Origin: Christensenellaceae bacterium
GTDB taxonomy: Bacteria; Bacillota; Clostridia; Christensenellales; UBA1750
Assembly (NCBI GenBank): GCA_031280685.1
Contig: JAITGM010000022.1
Location: 1 to 64,000 of the forward strand
Length of the DNA stretch: 64,000 nt
Direction: 5' to 3'
Position 1 is the stretch's first letter. Every line of letters begins with the position of its first letter. Made by a program: the position numbers and the translations under genes. A model generated the notes under the pieces. That model had not been told where the DNA came from. It saw only the letters and a program-made list of their open reading frames with translations, and made no database searches. This document shows positions 8,434 through 16,808 of this stretch, piece after piece.

Positions 8434-10095
8434 ATGACCCGTTTTGCAAAGCTTTTGAGCGTTTTTTTGATCCTTTCCCTGCTCGCGCTGAGCTTGGCCG
8501 CCTGCGGCGGCGCACAGGCCCCCGAAACAAGCCCGGCAGGCGCTGCCGCCTCCCCCTCGGGCGGAGGCGAAAGGGAGATCACCATACGCATGGAGCCTGA
8601 AACCGGCACCCTGGACCCCGCGGGCAATTCCTCGATCACATACTGGGGCTACGCGGCCTACGCGCTGGCTCCGCTGGTCGAGCTGGCGCCGGACGGCTCC
8701 TACGACTATATCATCGCCGAAAGCTGCGACATCAATGAAGACAATACGGTCTTCACCTTCCACTTCCGCGAGGGCGCGGCCTGGTCCGACGGCAGCCCCT
8801 GCACCCCCGCGGACTACATCAACACCATGAAAAGGGCTCTTGATCCCGCCTGCGGCTCGGGCTATTCCGACTTCCTTTTTAAGGTCAAGAACGGCAAGGC
8901 CATCTATGAGGGCAGCGCCGACCCCGATACCTTAGGCGTTTCCGCGCCGGATGACAAGACCCTGGTCATCACGCTGGAGGAACCCTGCCAGTACTTCCTC
9001 GACCTGCTCTTTCTGCCCGTTTTCTACCCTTCTCATGCCGAAAAGGCCACCGAAACCAACGGCGACTGGTGCTTTGACCCGGCGCGCAGCCTGGCCAACG
9101 GCCCCTTCTACCTGGCCGAGTATGTGCCCGAGCAGTATATCCTGCTAAAGAAGAACCCCTACTACGTGCAGAAGGAGCGCATCAGCCTGGATTCCATCAA
9201 GCTGCTCGCCATCGCGGATACCCAGTCGGCCATCAGCGCGTATAAGACCGGCGAGGTGGACGTGACCAGCGCGGACTACACGGTTCTGGCAGAGTATGAG
9301 GGCGAGGACGATCTGGTCATCCTGCCGAGCATGACGAGCTACTACACCCTGCTCAACTGGGACCGCGAGCCCCTCAGCAACCCGCTGGTGCGCGAGGCGC
9401 TCTCTATCTCAATTGATCGCGACGCGATCGCGGCCTCGGCGGGCAAGGGCAGCTACGAGCCCACGAGTTTCTTCGTCGCCAGGTACATGACCAGCAAGCT
9501 CGGCGGCGGCGAAGGCAAAAAGTGGGGCGAAGAGGTTGACCCCTTGCTGGCGCTGAATATCGAGCGGGCGCAGCAGCTCCTGGCTGAGGCCGGCTACCCG
9601 GGCGGCGAGGGCTTCCCGGAGCTGAGCTTCAAATACCCTGCCATGGAGGTCGAGGCTGCCATCGCGCAGTCGATGCAGGCGCAATGGAAGCAGAACCTGG
9701 GCATCACGGTCAACCTCGAAGCGCAGGAGTACCAGGTCAACATCTCGGACCGCAGGGCCGGCGATTTCGATATTTGCCGCATGCGCTGGACTGCGGACTA
9801 TGCGGATCCGACGACCTTCCTGAGCATGTACACGGCCAGCGCCAGCTATAACGACAGCGGCGTCGCCAGCGCGAAGTACGAGGAGCTTCTGGCCCTTTCC
9901 GAGCGCGAAGGCGAGCCCTCGAAGCGCTTCCAGCTCCTGCACGATACGGAAAAGGTTCTCGTCGCGGAGGAGTTCGCCTTCATCCCGACGCTGGCCGGCA
10001 TTGGCGTGACGCTGCGCAGCCCAAAACTTGGAAATATCGTCATCAACCCCAGCCGCAACACCCCGTTCTATAAATACGCCACCCTCGCGGACTAA
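8434..10095 (+). CDS. Peptide-binding lipoprotein, SBP family 5
   Basis: Extracellular solute-binding protein of 553 residues. It begins with a lipoprotein signal (Lys near the N-terminus, long Leu/Ala core, lipobox LAAC with Cys24) and an Ala/Pro/Ser/Gly linker that tethers it to the membrane. The mature part shows family-5 features: a repeated hydrophobic ligand-pocket fold, VFTFHFREGAAWSDGSP, NGPFYLAEY and a Trp/Asp-rich region near RMRWTADYADPTTF. It is the last gene of the cassette, with GAGGAGG before the ATG, and delivers peptides or a related solute to the DppBCDF complex. The exact ligand cannot be told. Confidence 0.9.
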   Translation: MTRFAKLLSVFLILSLLALSLAACGGAQAPETSPAGAAASPSGGGEREITIRMEPETGTLDPAGNSSITYWGYAAYALAPLVELAPDGSYDYIIAESCDINEDNTVFTFHFREGAAWSDGSPCTPADYINTMKRALDPACGSGYSDFLFKVKNGKAIYEGSADPDTLGVSAPDDKTLVITLEEPCQYFLDLLFLPVFYPSHAEKATETNGDWCFDPARSLANGPFYLAEYVPEQYILLKKNPYYVQKERISLDSIKLLAIADTQSAISAYKTGEVDVTSADYTVLAEYEGEDDLVILPSMTSYYTLLNWDREPLSNPLVREALSISIDRDAIAASAGKGSYEPTSFFVARYMTSKLGGGEGKKWGEEVDPLLALNIERAQQLLAEAGYPGGEGFPELSFKYPAMEVEAAIAQSMQAQWKQNLGITVNLEAQEYQVNISDRRAGDFDICRMRWTADYADPTTFLSMYTASASYNDSGVASAKYEELLALSEREGEPSKRFQLLHDTEKVLVAEEFAFIPTLAGIGVTLRSPKLGNIVINPSRNTPFYKYATLAD

Positions 10096-10104
10096 ACTTT
10101 TTGC

Positions 10105-10133
10105 TTGACTTCGCGCAGGCGCTCGCGTACAAT
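10105..10133 (+). promoter_or_regulatory. Sigma-A promoter before HisC-like gene
   Basis: TTGACT (10105-10110), a 17-bp spacer and TACAAT (10128-10133). It starts ten bases after the binding-protein stop and drives the aminotransferase genes separately from the ABC operon. Confidence 0.75.
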
Positions 10134-10171
10134 CAAACAAAGCGTGGTAAGCCTATCTGTTTACTTTGTTT

Positions 10172-10199
10172 CCGAGGGGCGAAGGGATTCGCCCCTCGG
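10172..10199 (+). promoter_or_regulatory. Strong hairpin in the 5' UTR
   Basis: CCGAGGGGCGAA and TTCGCCCCTCGG form a perfect 12-bp stem with a GGGA loop, 15 bases before the ribosome site. No T-run follows, so it is not a terminator on plus. It may protect the mRNA 5' end or end transcripts from upstream inefficiently. Confidence 0.5.
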
Positions 10200-10227
10200 G
10201 GCCTTCCACCCGCAAGGAGGAAAAACC

Positions 10228-11346
10228 ATGCCTGACTTCGAATCGCTCATCAAACCCGCGCTTTTGGCCATGCCGCTCTTTCGGCCCTCAGCGGCCGCCG
10301 CGGATGTGATGAAGAAATATAACCTAAGCTCCGTAACCAAGCTGAGCATGAACGAAAACCAGTACGGCCCTTCGCCAAGGGCCATCGAAGCCATGATCGG
10401 CGAGGCGAAATCCCACGCCTTCCAATATCCGGATCGCCAGGGCGAACTGCTCCGGGCAATCGCTCAAAAGCACGGCGTCACGCCGCAAGGCCTCGCCATT
10501 TCGGCGGGCGCTTCGGGCATCCTCAACGCAATTGGCGATACCTTCATCCTTCCGGGCGACGAGGTCATCCTCTCGTCGATGCCCTACCAGCAATATCCCA
10601 TGGTCGTGGCCCGCAACGATGGAAAGATCGTGACCATCCCCGTGCGGGAGGATTTAAGGCAGGATTTGGACGCCACGCTTGCCGCCATCGGCGGCAAGAC
10701 CAAGCTCATCATGCTCTGCAACCCGGGCAATCCAAGCTCCGTAGCCGAAAATACGGCGGAATTGGAGGCCTTCATCCAAAAAGTGCCCGAAAGGGTCATC
10801 CTGATGGTGGATGAAGCCTACCTCGACTTCGCCACCGACCCGGAGCGCAAAAAGTCCATGATCCCAAACATAGAACGGCACCCCAACCTCATCGTCGTGC
10901 GCACCTTTTCCAAGCTCTACGGCCTGGCCGGGCTGCGCATCGGCTACGGCGTTTCAAGCCCCGAGCTCATCGCCTGCTTATCGCGCGGCGGGGCGCTCAG
11001 TTCGGTCAACCGCCTGGCCATGGCGGCCGCCATCGCGGCGCTCGAAGACGAAAGCTATCAGCGCTTCATCTACGATTCCATCACTGAGGATCGCGAAATG
11101 CTCGCCGAGCGCTTCAGGGGCTATGGCTGGGCGGTTTACCCCTCTTCGACGAACTTCCTCTACTTCAAAACCGGCCTTGACGCGGGCGCCCTGCTGGAAG
11201 CGCTGCAAGCGCGCGGCATCCTCATCCGCAATTTCGAGTTCAACCGCATTTCCGTCGGCACCAGGGAGCAAAACCGCGCGCTGCTCGGCGCGCTTGACGA
11301 GATTCTCCACTCGGGCGCGCTAAACAGGGCGGCGCGCAGCGCGTAA
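10228..11346 (+). CDS. Histidinol-phosphate aminotransferase-like protein
   Basis: PLP aminotransferase of 372 residues in the HisC/class I-II group. Motifs are LSMNENQYGPSP near the N-terminus, SAGASGILNAI, CNPGNPSS, MVDEAYLDF (cofactor Asp and Tyr) and RTFSKLYGLAGLRIGYG with the catalytic lysine. The track's longer ORF starts at a TTG within the promoter. The ATG at 10228, seven bases after AAGGAGG, is clearly better. No other his genes are in the window and a PatB-like gene follows, so a role as a general aromatic or amino-acid transaminase is as likely as histidine synthesis. Confidence 0.87.
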   Translation: MPDFESLIKPALLAMPLFRPSAAAADVMKKYNLSSVTKLSMNENQYGPSPRAIEAMIGEAKSHAFQYPDRQGELLRAIAQKHGVTPQGLAISAGASGILNAIGDTFILPGDEVILSSMPYQQYPMVVARNDGKIVTIPVREDLRQDLDATLAAIGGKTKLIMLCNPGNPSSVAENTAELEAFIQKVPERVILMVDEAYLDFATDPERKKSMIPNIERHPNLIVVRTFSKLYGLAGLRIGYGVSSPELIACLSRGGALSSVNRLAMAAAIAALEDESYQRFIYDSITEDREMLAERFRGYGWAVYPSSTNFLYFKTGLDAGALLEALQARGILIRNFEFNRISVGTREQNRALLGALDEILHSGALNRAARSA

Positions 11347-11390
11347 CGTTTCTTATGCGCGGGCCGATCCGCGCGGATATAAGGGGGAAT

Positions 11391-12551
11391 ATGACCATGG
11401 CGTTTGATTTCGACAAGCCAATCGACCGGAGCGCGACGCGCAGCGGCAAGTGGGCCGACCCGGAGCTGCTGCCCCTTTGGGTGGCGGATATGGACTTTGA
11501 AAGCCCGCCCGTGGTGCAGGAGGCGATCGCGGCGCGCGCCGCGCACAACCTCTATGGCTACGACCGCCTGCCCGAGAACTACTTCCCCGCGCTGCAGGGC
11601 TGGTTCAAGGCCCGCCAGGGCTACGAACTAAAGGAGGATTGGCTGATCGCCACCTCGGGGGTGGTGAACGCGCTGCACCTGGCCGTGCAGGCGCTTTCGC
11701 TGCCCGGCGACGAGGTCGTCATCCAGCCGCCGGTCTACCATCCCTTCCCCCGCGCGATTCTAAACAGCGGCCGCCAGCTCGTCACCAGCCCGCTTCGGCG
11801 CGTTGAGAGCCGCTACGAGATCGACTTTGACGACCTCGAAGCCAAGTTCGCGCGCCGCAGGGTGAAGCTCTTCATTCTTTGCAACCCGCACAACCCAATC
11901 GGCAAGGTCTATAGCCGCCAAGAGCTTAAGACCATCGGCGAATTGGCCCTCAAGCACGGCGTCGTCGTTGTTTCCGACGAGATCCACGGCGATCTCATCC
12001 TGCCCGGCCACGAGTTCACGCCCTTCGCCTCACTCGGCGGCGAGCATCTCAACAATTCCGTGATCGCCACCGCCCCGAGCAAGACCTTTAACCTCGCGGG
12101 CCTTGGCACCTCGAATATCTTCATCGCAAACCCGGGTCTGCGGGACCAATTCGCTCGCTTTGGCGAAGGGCTGGGCCTGCACGGCGGTTCGCTCTATGGC
12201 TTCATCGCCTGCGAGGCAGCCTACCGTGCCGGCGGGCCCTGGCTAGATGAGCTGCTGGCCTATTTGCAGGGCAACGCCCAGCTCGTGCAGGGCTTTTTCA
12301 AGGCTGAGCTTCCCGAAATCAAGGCGGACGAATTGCAGGGCAGCTACCTGCAGTGGGTCGATTTCAGCGCCCTTGGGCTGGATGACGAGGCCCTGGAAGC
12401 CTTGATGCGCGAGCGGGCGAAACTCTGGGTTTCGCCTGGCATCCAGTTCGGCGAAGGCGGCTCGGGCTTTCTCCGCCTGAACCTGGCCACCCAAAGGTCG
12501 AGGCTCCAAACCGCTCTTGAGCGCATCAAGGCCGCGGTGCGCGGGCAATGA
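11391..12551 (+). CDS. PatB/MalY-type cystathionine beta-lyase or aminotransferase
   Basis: Class I/II PLP enzyme of 386 residues resembling MalY/PatB, which cleave the C-S bond of cystathionine or cysteine conjugates to give a thiol, pyruvate and ammonia. Family marks are the N-terminal FDFDKPIDRSATRSGKW, PLWVADMDF, CNPHNPIGKVYS, VSDEIHGDLILPG and the lysine motif TAPSKTFNLAGL. Two ATGs (11391 and 11397) both follow AAGGGGGA; 11397 has the better spacing and matches the family N-terminus, so the true start may be two codons in. The stop overlaps the next start (ATGA), implying coupling with the GNAT gene. Confidence 0.88.
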   Translation: MTMAFDFDKPIDRSATRSGKWADPELLPLWVADMDFESPPVVQEAIAARAAHNLYGYDRLPENYFPALQGWFKARQGYELKEDWLIATSGVVNALHLAVQALSLPGDEVVIQPPVYHPFPRAILNSGRQLVTSPLRRVESRYEIDFDDLEAKFARRRVKLFILCNPHNPIGKVYSRQELKTIGELALKHGVVVVSDEIHGDLILPGHEFTPFASLGGEHLNNSVIATAPSKTFNLAGLGTSNIFIANPGLRDQFARFGEGLGLHGGSLYGFIACEAAYRAGGPWLDELLAYLQGNAQLVQGFFKAELPEIKADELQGSYLQWVDFSALGLDDEALEALMRERAKLWVSPGIQFGEGGSGFLRLNLATQRSRLQTALERIKAAVRGQ

Positions 12552-12965
12552 TTGGCTTGGCGCGCTGCGAAGCTGCCGATTGCGGCAGGCTCGCGCTGAT
12601 GAACCGCCAGCTCATCCAGGATGAGGGCAGCCCAAATCCCATGAGCGCCGAGGAATTGGCCCAGCGCATGCAGGGCTTTCTTCAAGGCGAATAGCGCGTT
12701 TTTCTTCGAAGACGAGGGGAAAATCATAGGCTACGCCCTGCTGCGCCTCAATGAAGCGCCTCCCTACCTGCGGCAGTTCTTCATCTGCCGCGAGCGGCGC
12801 CGCGAGGGGCTAAGGCGCGCAGCCTTCGGCGCGTTGCTTCGGGAGCTTTCGCTCACTTCGCTGCAGCTCGAGGTGCTCGAAGGCAACGCGCGCGGCCTAG
12901 CCTTTTGGCAAGCCATGGGCTTTGAGGGCTATAGCCGCAGCCTGCGCCTTTCCGGGCGGAGATAG
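12548..12965 (+). pseudogene. GNAT N-acetyltransferase, frameshifted
   Basis: Two frames together encode one GNAT acetyltransferase. The first, from ATG 12548, reads 48 codons (MNRQLIQDEGSPNPMS and LAQRMQGFLQGE) to a TAG at 12692. The second continues one base later from 12693 with AFFFEDEGKIIGYALL, YLRQFFICRERRREGL (the acetyl-CoA-binding loop region) and FWQAMGFEGY. The break fits a one-base insertion or two-base loss at 12692. The start overlaps the PatB stop by four bases. Either it is a recent pseudogene or a sequencing error, or, less likely, programmed frameshifting restores a protein of about 139 residues. The ORF track misses it. Confidence 0.75.
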
Positions 12966-13111
12966 CGCCGGCGCTCGGCGAATCGCCGCCTAAAACGGGC
13001 TGCCTGCCCCTGAGGGAGTGCGAGGGAGTTGCTCCCTCGCCCTTGGCGCGAAGGCAAAGCCCTGAGCGCCTTCATTCAAGGGCATTCCGCTTGCGAAATG
13101 CCTTCCACGGA

Positions 13112-13156
13112 CTTAAAAGAGCCCGGCCGAGCTTCGCTCGGCCGGGCTCTTTTAAG
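13112..13156. terminator. Bidirectional terminator between convergent genes
   Basis: A perfect 21-bp inverted repeat (CTTAAAAGAGCCCGGCCGAGC with its complement) with a TTC loop has an A-tract on the left and CTTTTAAG on the right, so it can stop transcripts from both sides. It lies between the GNAT remnant (+) and the URO-D gene (-). Confidence 0.85.
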
Positions 13157-13174
13157 TGATTTCTCAGGGTTCGG

Positions 13175-14170
13175 TTAGCCCAAGGCGATGGCCTTGTTGC
13201 GCACGATGTCGAAGCGCTCGCGGCCAAGATCCGGGGGTACGGTGCAGTCCGCTCCCAAGATGACGCCGATTTTGCCCGCGTCAGAAAGGATTTTTTCCAC
13301 TTCGGCTTCGATTTCGGCTCGGCCCCCCTTGTGAAGGAGCTTGCCCGCGCGGTTGTCGAACCCGCCAATGACCGCCTTGCCGCCAAAGAGCGCCTTCCCT
13401 TCGGCCAGGGAAACCCCTTCGATGGCCGTAGCCCAGTTGACCGCCTTGGCGTCGTAGTCCTTCCAAATGCTCAGGTCGTTCTTGTTGTCGCCATAGCCGC
13501 AGCAATGCAGGATGTTATTGGGCGTGAGCGCGTTCGCGGCGGCCAGAACCGCCTTGTCGCTCGGGGCGATAAACTCGGAGTAATCGGCCGGAGAAATGTG
13601 GTTTTCGGGGTTTTGCACGCTCAAATAGATGCCGTCGGCTCCGCCCTCTTCGATGGCGAGCCTAGCCAGCAGCGAAAGATCCTCCGCGATGACGCCCGCG
13701 GCGAAGGCCACGGCAGCCTTATCCTCATTCCAGATGCGGAAAAAAGGCTCGTAGCCGATGTTGATGCGCAGGATATTCGCGGGGGCGAAAAGATTATAAA
13801 AGCAGCAAGCGCCGTCAAGCTTTTCGACCACGCTCTTGACGATTTTGACCTGATCGCGGATCCAAGGGTGATCGGCGCCGACCGGCTTGAAGCGATAGAG
13901 GTCGGCCGCGGTTTGGGGGGCGATCTCGCTCACCCTCGGGTAAAGAAAGTAGCCGTCAGACATGATCTTGACGAAATCAGGCTCAAAGTCCCCGATATAT
14001 TTTTGGTGCGCGCTGATGTTTTGCTCCAAAAGGCGGAGCTGCGGGTGCGTCAGCGCCTGGCTTAATTCTTCTTCGCCAAGAAAATGGAACCAAAAACCAA
14101 CGGGAACCCGATCTACGGCCTGGTTGTTGAAGGCTTTGAGCACGCGCTCGCGCTTCGTCATCGCGTTCAT
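13175..14170 (-). CDS. Uroporphyrinogen decarboxylase (URO-D) family protein
   Basis: TIM-barrel protein of 331 residues with the URO-D fold. It begins TKRERVLKAFNNQAVDRVPVGFW, the usual N-terminus of MtaA/CmuA-like corrinoid methyltransferases and other non-haem URO-D homologues. The C-terminal half has NNILHCCGYG and VIGGFDNRAG. No haem-synthesis gene is nearby, so methyl transfer or an unknown role is more likely than tetrapyrrole decarboxylation. I moved the start 7 codons in from the track to ATG 14170, which has AAGGAG nine bases upstream. A small HTH gene precedes it by 66 bases on the same strand. Confidence 0.8.
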   Translation of the reverse strand: MNAMTKRERVLKAFNNQAVDRVPVGFWFHFLGEEELSQALTHPQLRLLEQNISAHQKYIGDFEPDFVKIMSDGYFLYPRVSEIAPQTAADLYRFKPVGADHPWIRDQVKIVKSVVEKLDGACCFYNLFAPANILRINIGYEPFFRIWNEDKAAVAFAAGVIAEDLSLLARLAIEEGGADGIYLSVQNPENHISPADYSEFIAPSDKAVLAAANALTPNNILHCCGYGDNKNDLSIWKDYDAKAVNWATAIEGVSLAEGKALFGGKAVIGGFDNRAGKLLHKGGRAEIEAEVEKILSDAGKIGVILGADCTVPPDLGRERFDIVRNKAIALG

Positions 14171-14236
14171 ATTGAGCCACTCCTTGTCCAATCCATATTG
14201 TTATTGAAGAGATTCGTCAAGGAGGCGGCGTTTCCT

Positions 14237-14458
14237 TCATTTTTTCGCCGAAAAGCCAAGAAAATAATCCGTAGAAACCTTATAGCATCTACAGAGCGTG
14301 ACCAAATGGCGGAGCGGCAGCTCGTTTACGCCGCGCTCGTAGCGAGCGTACATCGTCTGGGAGGTGCCCAGCAAGCGCGCGACCTGGGCCTGGGTCATGT
14401 CGTGGTCCTCACGAAGGTCGCGCATTCGCTTGAGGTAGTCGAGAGCGTCAAGGCGCAT
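14237..14458 (-). CDS. Small Xre/Cro-type HTH transcriptional regulator
   Basis: DNA-binding protein of 73 residues consisting almost only of a helix-turn-helix domain. The recognition region DMTQAQVARLLGTSQTMYARYERG is a textbook HTH_3 sequence, followed by LPLRHLVTLCRCYKVSTDYFLG, the usual closing helices. AGGTGG lies eight bases before the ATG. It probably regulates itself and the URO-D gene 66 bases downstream. No effector domain is present, so control must come through levels or partner proteins. Confidence 0.85.
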   Translation of the reverse strand: MRLDALDYLKRMRDLREDHDMTQAQVARLLGTSQTMYARYERGVNELPLRHLVTLCRCYKVSTDYFLGFSAKK

Positions 14459-14620
14459 GCTTTTCCCACCTTAAAAAAGATTGTCTAACTCTATTTTAGG
14501 GAGGAAACGCCGTTTTTATGAGAAAAGGGAAAGATATTTACTGCAATGAAGAATTCCTCGTCCTTTCAGAGAGGATTTCGACGATAAGAGCCACAAAAAA
14601 AGCATAAAGGCGAAGGGAAT

Positions 14621-14657
14621 AAAAAGGCGCCGCTTCCCGGCAACGGGGAGCGGCGCC
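14621..14657 (-). terminator. Intrinsic terminator of the RraA-family gene
   Basis: On minus, GGCGCCGCT and AGCGGCGCC pair around an inner CCCG/CGGG stem, followed by TTTTT. It lies 24 bases after the gene's stop. Confidence 0.8.
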
Positions 14658-14680
14658 CTTTCCAAAAGTGACCCGGGCAA

Positions 14681-15610
14681 TTAAATGACGACGTAATCGC
14701 CATTGTTCTTGGCAGCGGAATTTTCCGCCCACCACTTCTCGATGCGCTCGCGGTCCTCTTCGAAAGTGAGGTATTGGAAATTCTTCGTGCTCGGCGCGGT
14801 CTTGAACCAGTTGAGGAAGTCCTCGAAAATGTCTTTGCGCCAGACGGAGTGCACCTCGTGGATGCGGTAGGTGCCCTCATCGAGGCGCTGGAAGCAGAAC
14901 TCATCCTTGAAGTGGGTCTTTTCGCCCTCGGCGACGACTTCTTCTGCGATGTGCGGCGGGATGAACAGCACGCCCTGCGCGGTGGCATAGACCACATCGC
15001 CGGGCAGGCAGGTCGCGTCGCCCACGCGCACGGGGCCGTTCACGGTGGAAAGCGTCACGTCGCGGATGCCGGAAGCGTCGTCATCGACATAATAGATCTG
15101 CAGCTCGTCCAGCTCGCGGATCTGGCCCACGTCGCGGATGCCGCCCCAGACGACCAGCCCGCCGCCTTTGGTGTTGTAGGCCACCGCCTTGGCGAGGTTG
15201 CCGCCCACGAAGGTGCCCTCTTTAATCTTGCCAAAAAGGTCGATCACGCCCACGTCGCCTGGCTGCAGGGCATCGACCACCCACTGGTTCTGGCCCGCCT
15301 TAAAGCCCATCTTCGTGCCGTAATCCATGATGACCTGATTATAATCCTGGCGCGTCGGCAGCATGGCGCAGGTATAGGCGCGGCCAACGAGGATCTCTTT
15401 TTCGGGCTGCATATGGGTGCGCTTGAGGCCCATCTGGTAGGTCTTGGGGTAGCCATACTTCATGTTCATCGGGTCCCAGGCTTCTTCCAGGATGATGTGG
15501 CGGAAGCGCTCGAGAATCGCGTCGGATACCTTGGGGCGGCCGTCGTCGAAACGCTCCCCCTTCCAAAGCGGGGTCAGGGCGATGACTTGTTCCTTCGTGT
15601 AGAAATTCAT
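14681..15610 (-). CDS. RraA family / 4-carboxy-4-hydroxy-2-oxoadipate aldolase-like protein
   Basis: Protein of 309 residues. The C-terminal two thirds match the RraA/HMG-aldolase fold: GDVGVIDLFGKIKEG, FVGGNLAKAVA, and VVWGGIRDVGQI, where the GG..RD motif supplies the metal and substrate contacts of the aldolases. About 100 N-terminal residues, including ALTPLWKGERFDDGRP, are extra compared with the 160-residue RraA of Escherichia coli, as in the longer dimethylmenaquinone-methyltransferase-like subgroup. I trimmed the track's 443-residue ORF to ATG 15610, where GGGAGG lies about 9 bases upstream and a promoter sits just beyond. An aldolase or decarboxylase of keto acids is likelier than RNase regulation. 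Confidence 0.82.
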   Translation of the reverse strand: MNFYTKEQVIALTPLWKGERFDDGRPKVSDAILERFRHIILEEAWDPMNMKYGYPKTYQMGLKRTHMQPEKEILVGRAYTCAMLPTRQDYNQVIMDYGTKMGFKAGQNQWVVDALQPGDVGVIDLFGKIKEGTFVGGNLAKAVAYNTKGGGLVVWGGIRDVGQIRELDELQIYYVDDDASGIRDVTLSTVNGPVRVGDATCLPGDVVYATAQGVLFIPPHIAEEVVAEGEKTHFKDEFCFQRLDEGTYRIHEVHSVWRKDIFEDFLNWFKTAPSTKNFQYLTFEEDRERIEKWWAENSAAKNNGDYVVI

Positions 15611-16085
15611 GGTCTTTGCCTCCCTGTTTTCGGCGGGCACAGGCCCGCTTCTATTGCCTCCATCATAGACCATTCTTTCCGAAAAAGCAATCTTCGTAAA
15701 AAGGATTGTTTCATCGATTTCATCAGGCGAAATTCGGGGATTTTTTACACGCAGGGGCTGCCTTGCCAAGGCCGCGATCACAGCGCGGCCAGCTTTGCCC
15801 GCAAAGCCCTCAAGGGCGTTCGCGTCCTGGGTGTTGTGCCGGGCGCAAAGCGCCGCAATCCCTTCGTTGCCGCGCGGCAAGGGCCTTGCCCTCGTCTTTA
15901 CCCCCTCCCCCTTTTTTTCGCCCATAATACAATTCAGCATGCCCTTTTGCCGGGCGTTTTTTGGGGTAAGGAAGTTAAAAAATGTGGCGCGCGGGCTTTC
16001 CTCGCCCGCCATCGCTTCCCTTTTTGGGGGCGAAAGCTTATAATAGGCTTGGCATGGGCCGCAACCATGGGCTGGAGGGCAAAAA
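15611..16085. other. Intergenic region between divergent genes
   Basis: Besides the RraA-gene promoter, this 475-base stretch holds a weak GCCC/GGGC hairpin with six Ts (15941-15962), a pyrimidine tract near 15900-15918, and a good TATAAT (16039-16044) before the DUF2461 gene that lacks a clear -35. No reading frame here is convincing. Confidence 0.55.
15662..15690 (-). promoter_or_regulatory. Sigma-A promoter of the RraA-family gene
   Basis: On minus, TTGCTT (15685-15690), a 17-bp spacer and TATGAT (15662-15667), about 50 bases before the start codon. Confidence 0.7.
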
Positions 16086-16808
16086 ATGGAGTTTCAGGGC
16101 TTCCCCACAGCGATGTTCGAGTTCTTCATGGCGATTTCGTTCAACAACAACGTCGAATTCTTCGAGGCGAACCGCGAGCGCTACGAAAGCGACGTCAAGC
16201 GCCCGCTCTATGCCTTCGCCGAGGGCTTGGCGCCCGCCGCGCGGGCAGTGGACGCGGACATGGAGCTGAGGCCTTCGAAGGCCGTTTCAAGGCTGCGGCG
16301 CGATACGAGGTTTACCCGCGACAAGCTCCCCTACCGCGACCACATGTGGATTGGCTTCCGCAGGCAGGGCAACCCGAAGGGCGAGTGCTTCTCGCTCTAT
16401 TTCGAGATCGGCTGCGGAGCGCTGCGCTATGGCGCCGGCTGGTATGACGATGACGCGCGCCGGGCCAAGGCCCTGCGGGCCGCCATCACGCGCAGGCAAA
16501 GGGACTTTCAGGCGATCGCCGAAGACCCCGCGCTGACCGGCGAATTTACGCTGAAAACCAGCCCCTATAAGCGCATCGAGCTGCCAAACGGGCTGCCGCA
16601 AAGCCTCATCCCTTATTACACGGCCAAGGGCTTCTATTTTGAGCACGAGGAAAAGACCGGCGCGCAGGCGCTGCGCCCCGCGCTCCTTGACCAGGTTTCG
16701 AAGGGCTTCCTCGCGCTGAAGCCCGTCTATCAATTCATGTTGGAAGAAACATGGAAGCTCGGCGAGGAGCCGGAGCGCGAAAAGAGCAGGTGGGAGGGCT
16801 TCTTTTGA
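16086..16808 (+). CDS. DUF2461 (TIGR02453) family protein
   Basis: Protein of 240 residues, the usual length of DUF2461 members, whose biochemical role is not known. Recognisable blocks are the N-terminal FLMAISFNNN-like segment with FFEANRERYE, RLRRDTRFTRDKLPYRDH, where charged residues are highly conserved in the family, and LYFEIGCGALRYGAGWY. No signal or membrane segment is present, so it should be cytosolic. GGAGGG is seven bases before the ATG. Its stop overlaps the likely TTG start of the phosphohexomutase, suggesting co-translation, though a functional link is only inferred. Confidence 0.85.
   Translation: MEFQGFPTAMFEFFMAISFNNNVEFFEANRERYESDVKRPLYAFAEGLAPAARAVDADMELRPSKAVSRLRRDTRFTRDKLPYRDHMWIGFRRQGNPKGECFSLYFEIGCGALRYGAGWYDDDARRAKALRAAITRRQRDFQAIAEDPALTGEFTLKTSPYKRIELPNGLPQSLIPYYTAKGFYFEHEEKTGAQALRPALLDQVSKGFLALKPVYQFMLEETWKLGEEPEREKSRWEGFF

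Noticed and set aside
15923-15962. Promoter-terminator unit near CATAAT
   Set aside because: The best -35 is 20 bp away and the hairpin has only four pairs, too weak to list as a gene or attenuator.
14774-16447. 557-residue plus-strand ORF over the RraA-family gene
   Set aside because: It is antisense to a protein with clear family motifs, promoter, RBS and terminator. Long shadow frames are expected in GC-rich DNA.
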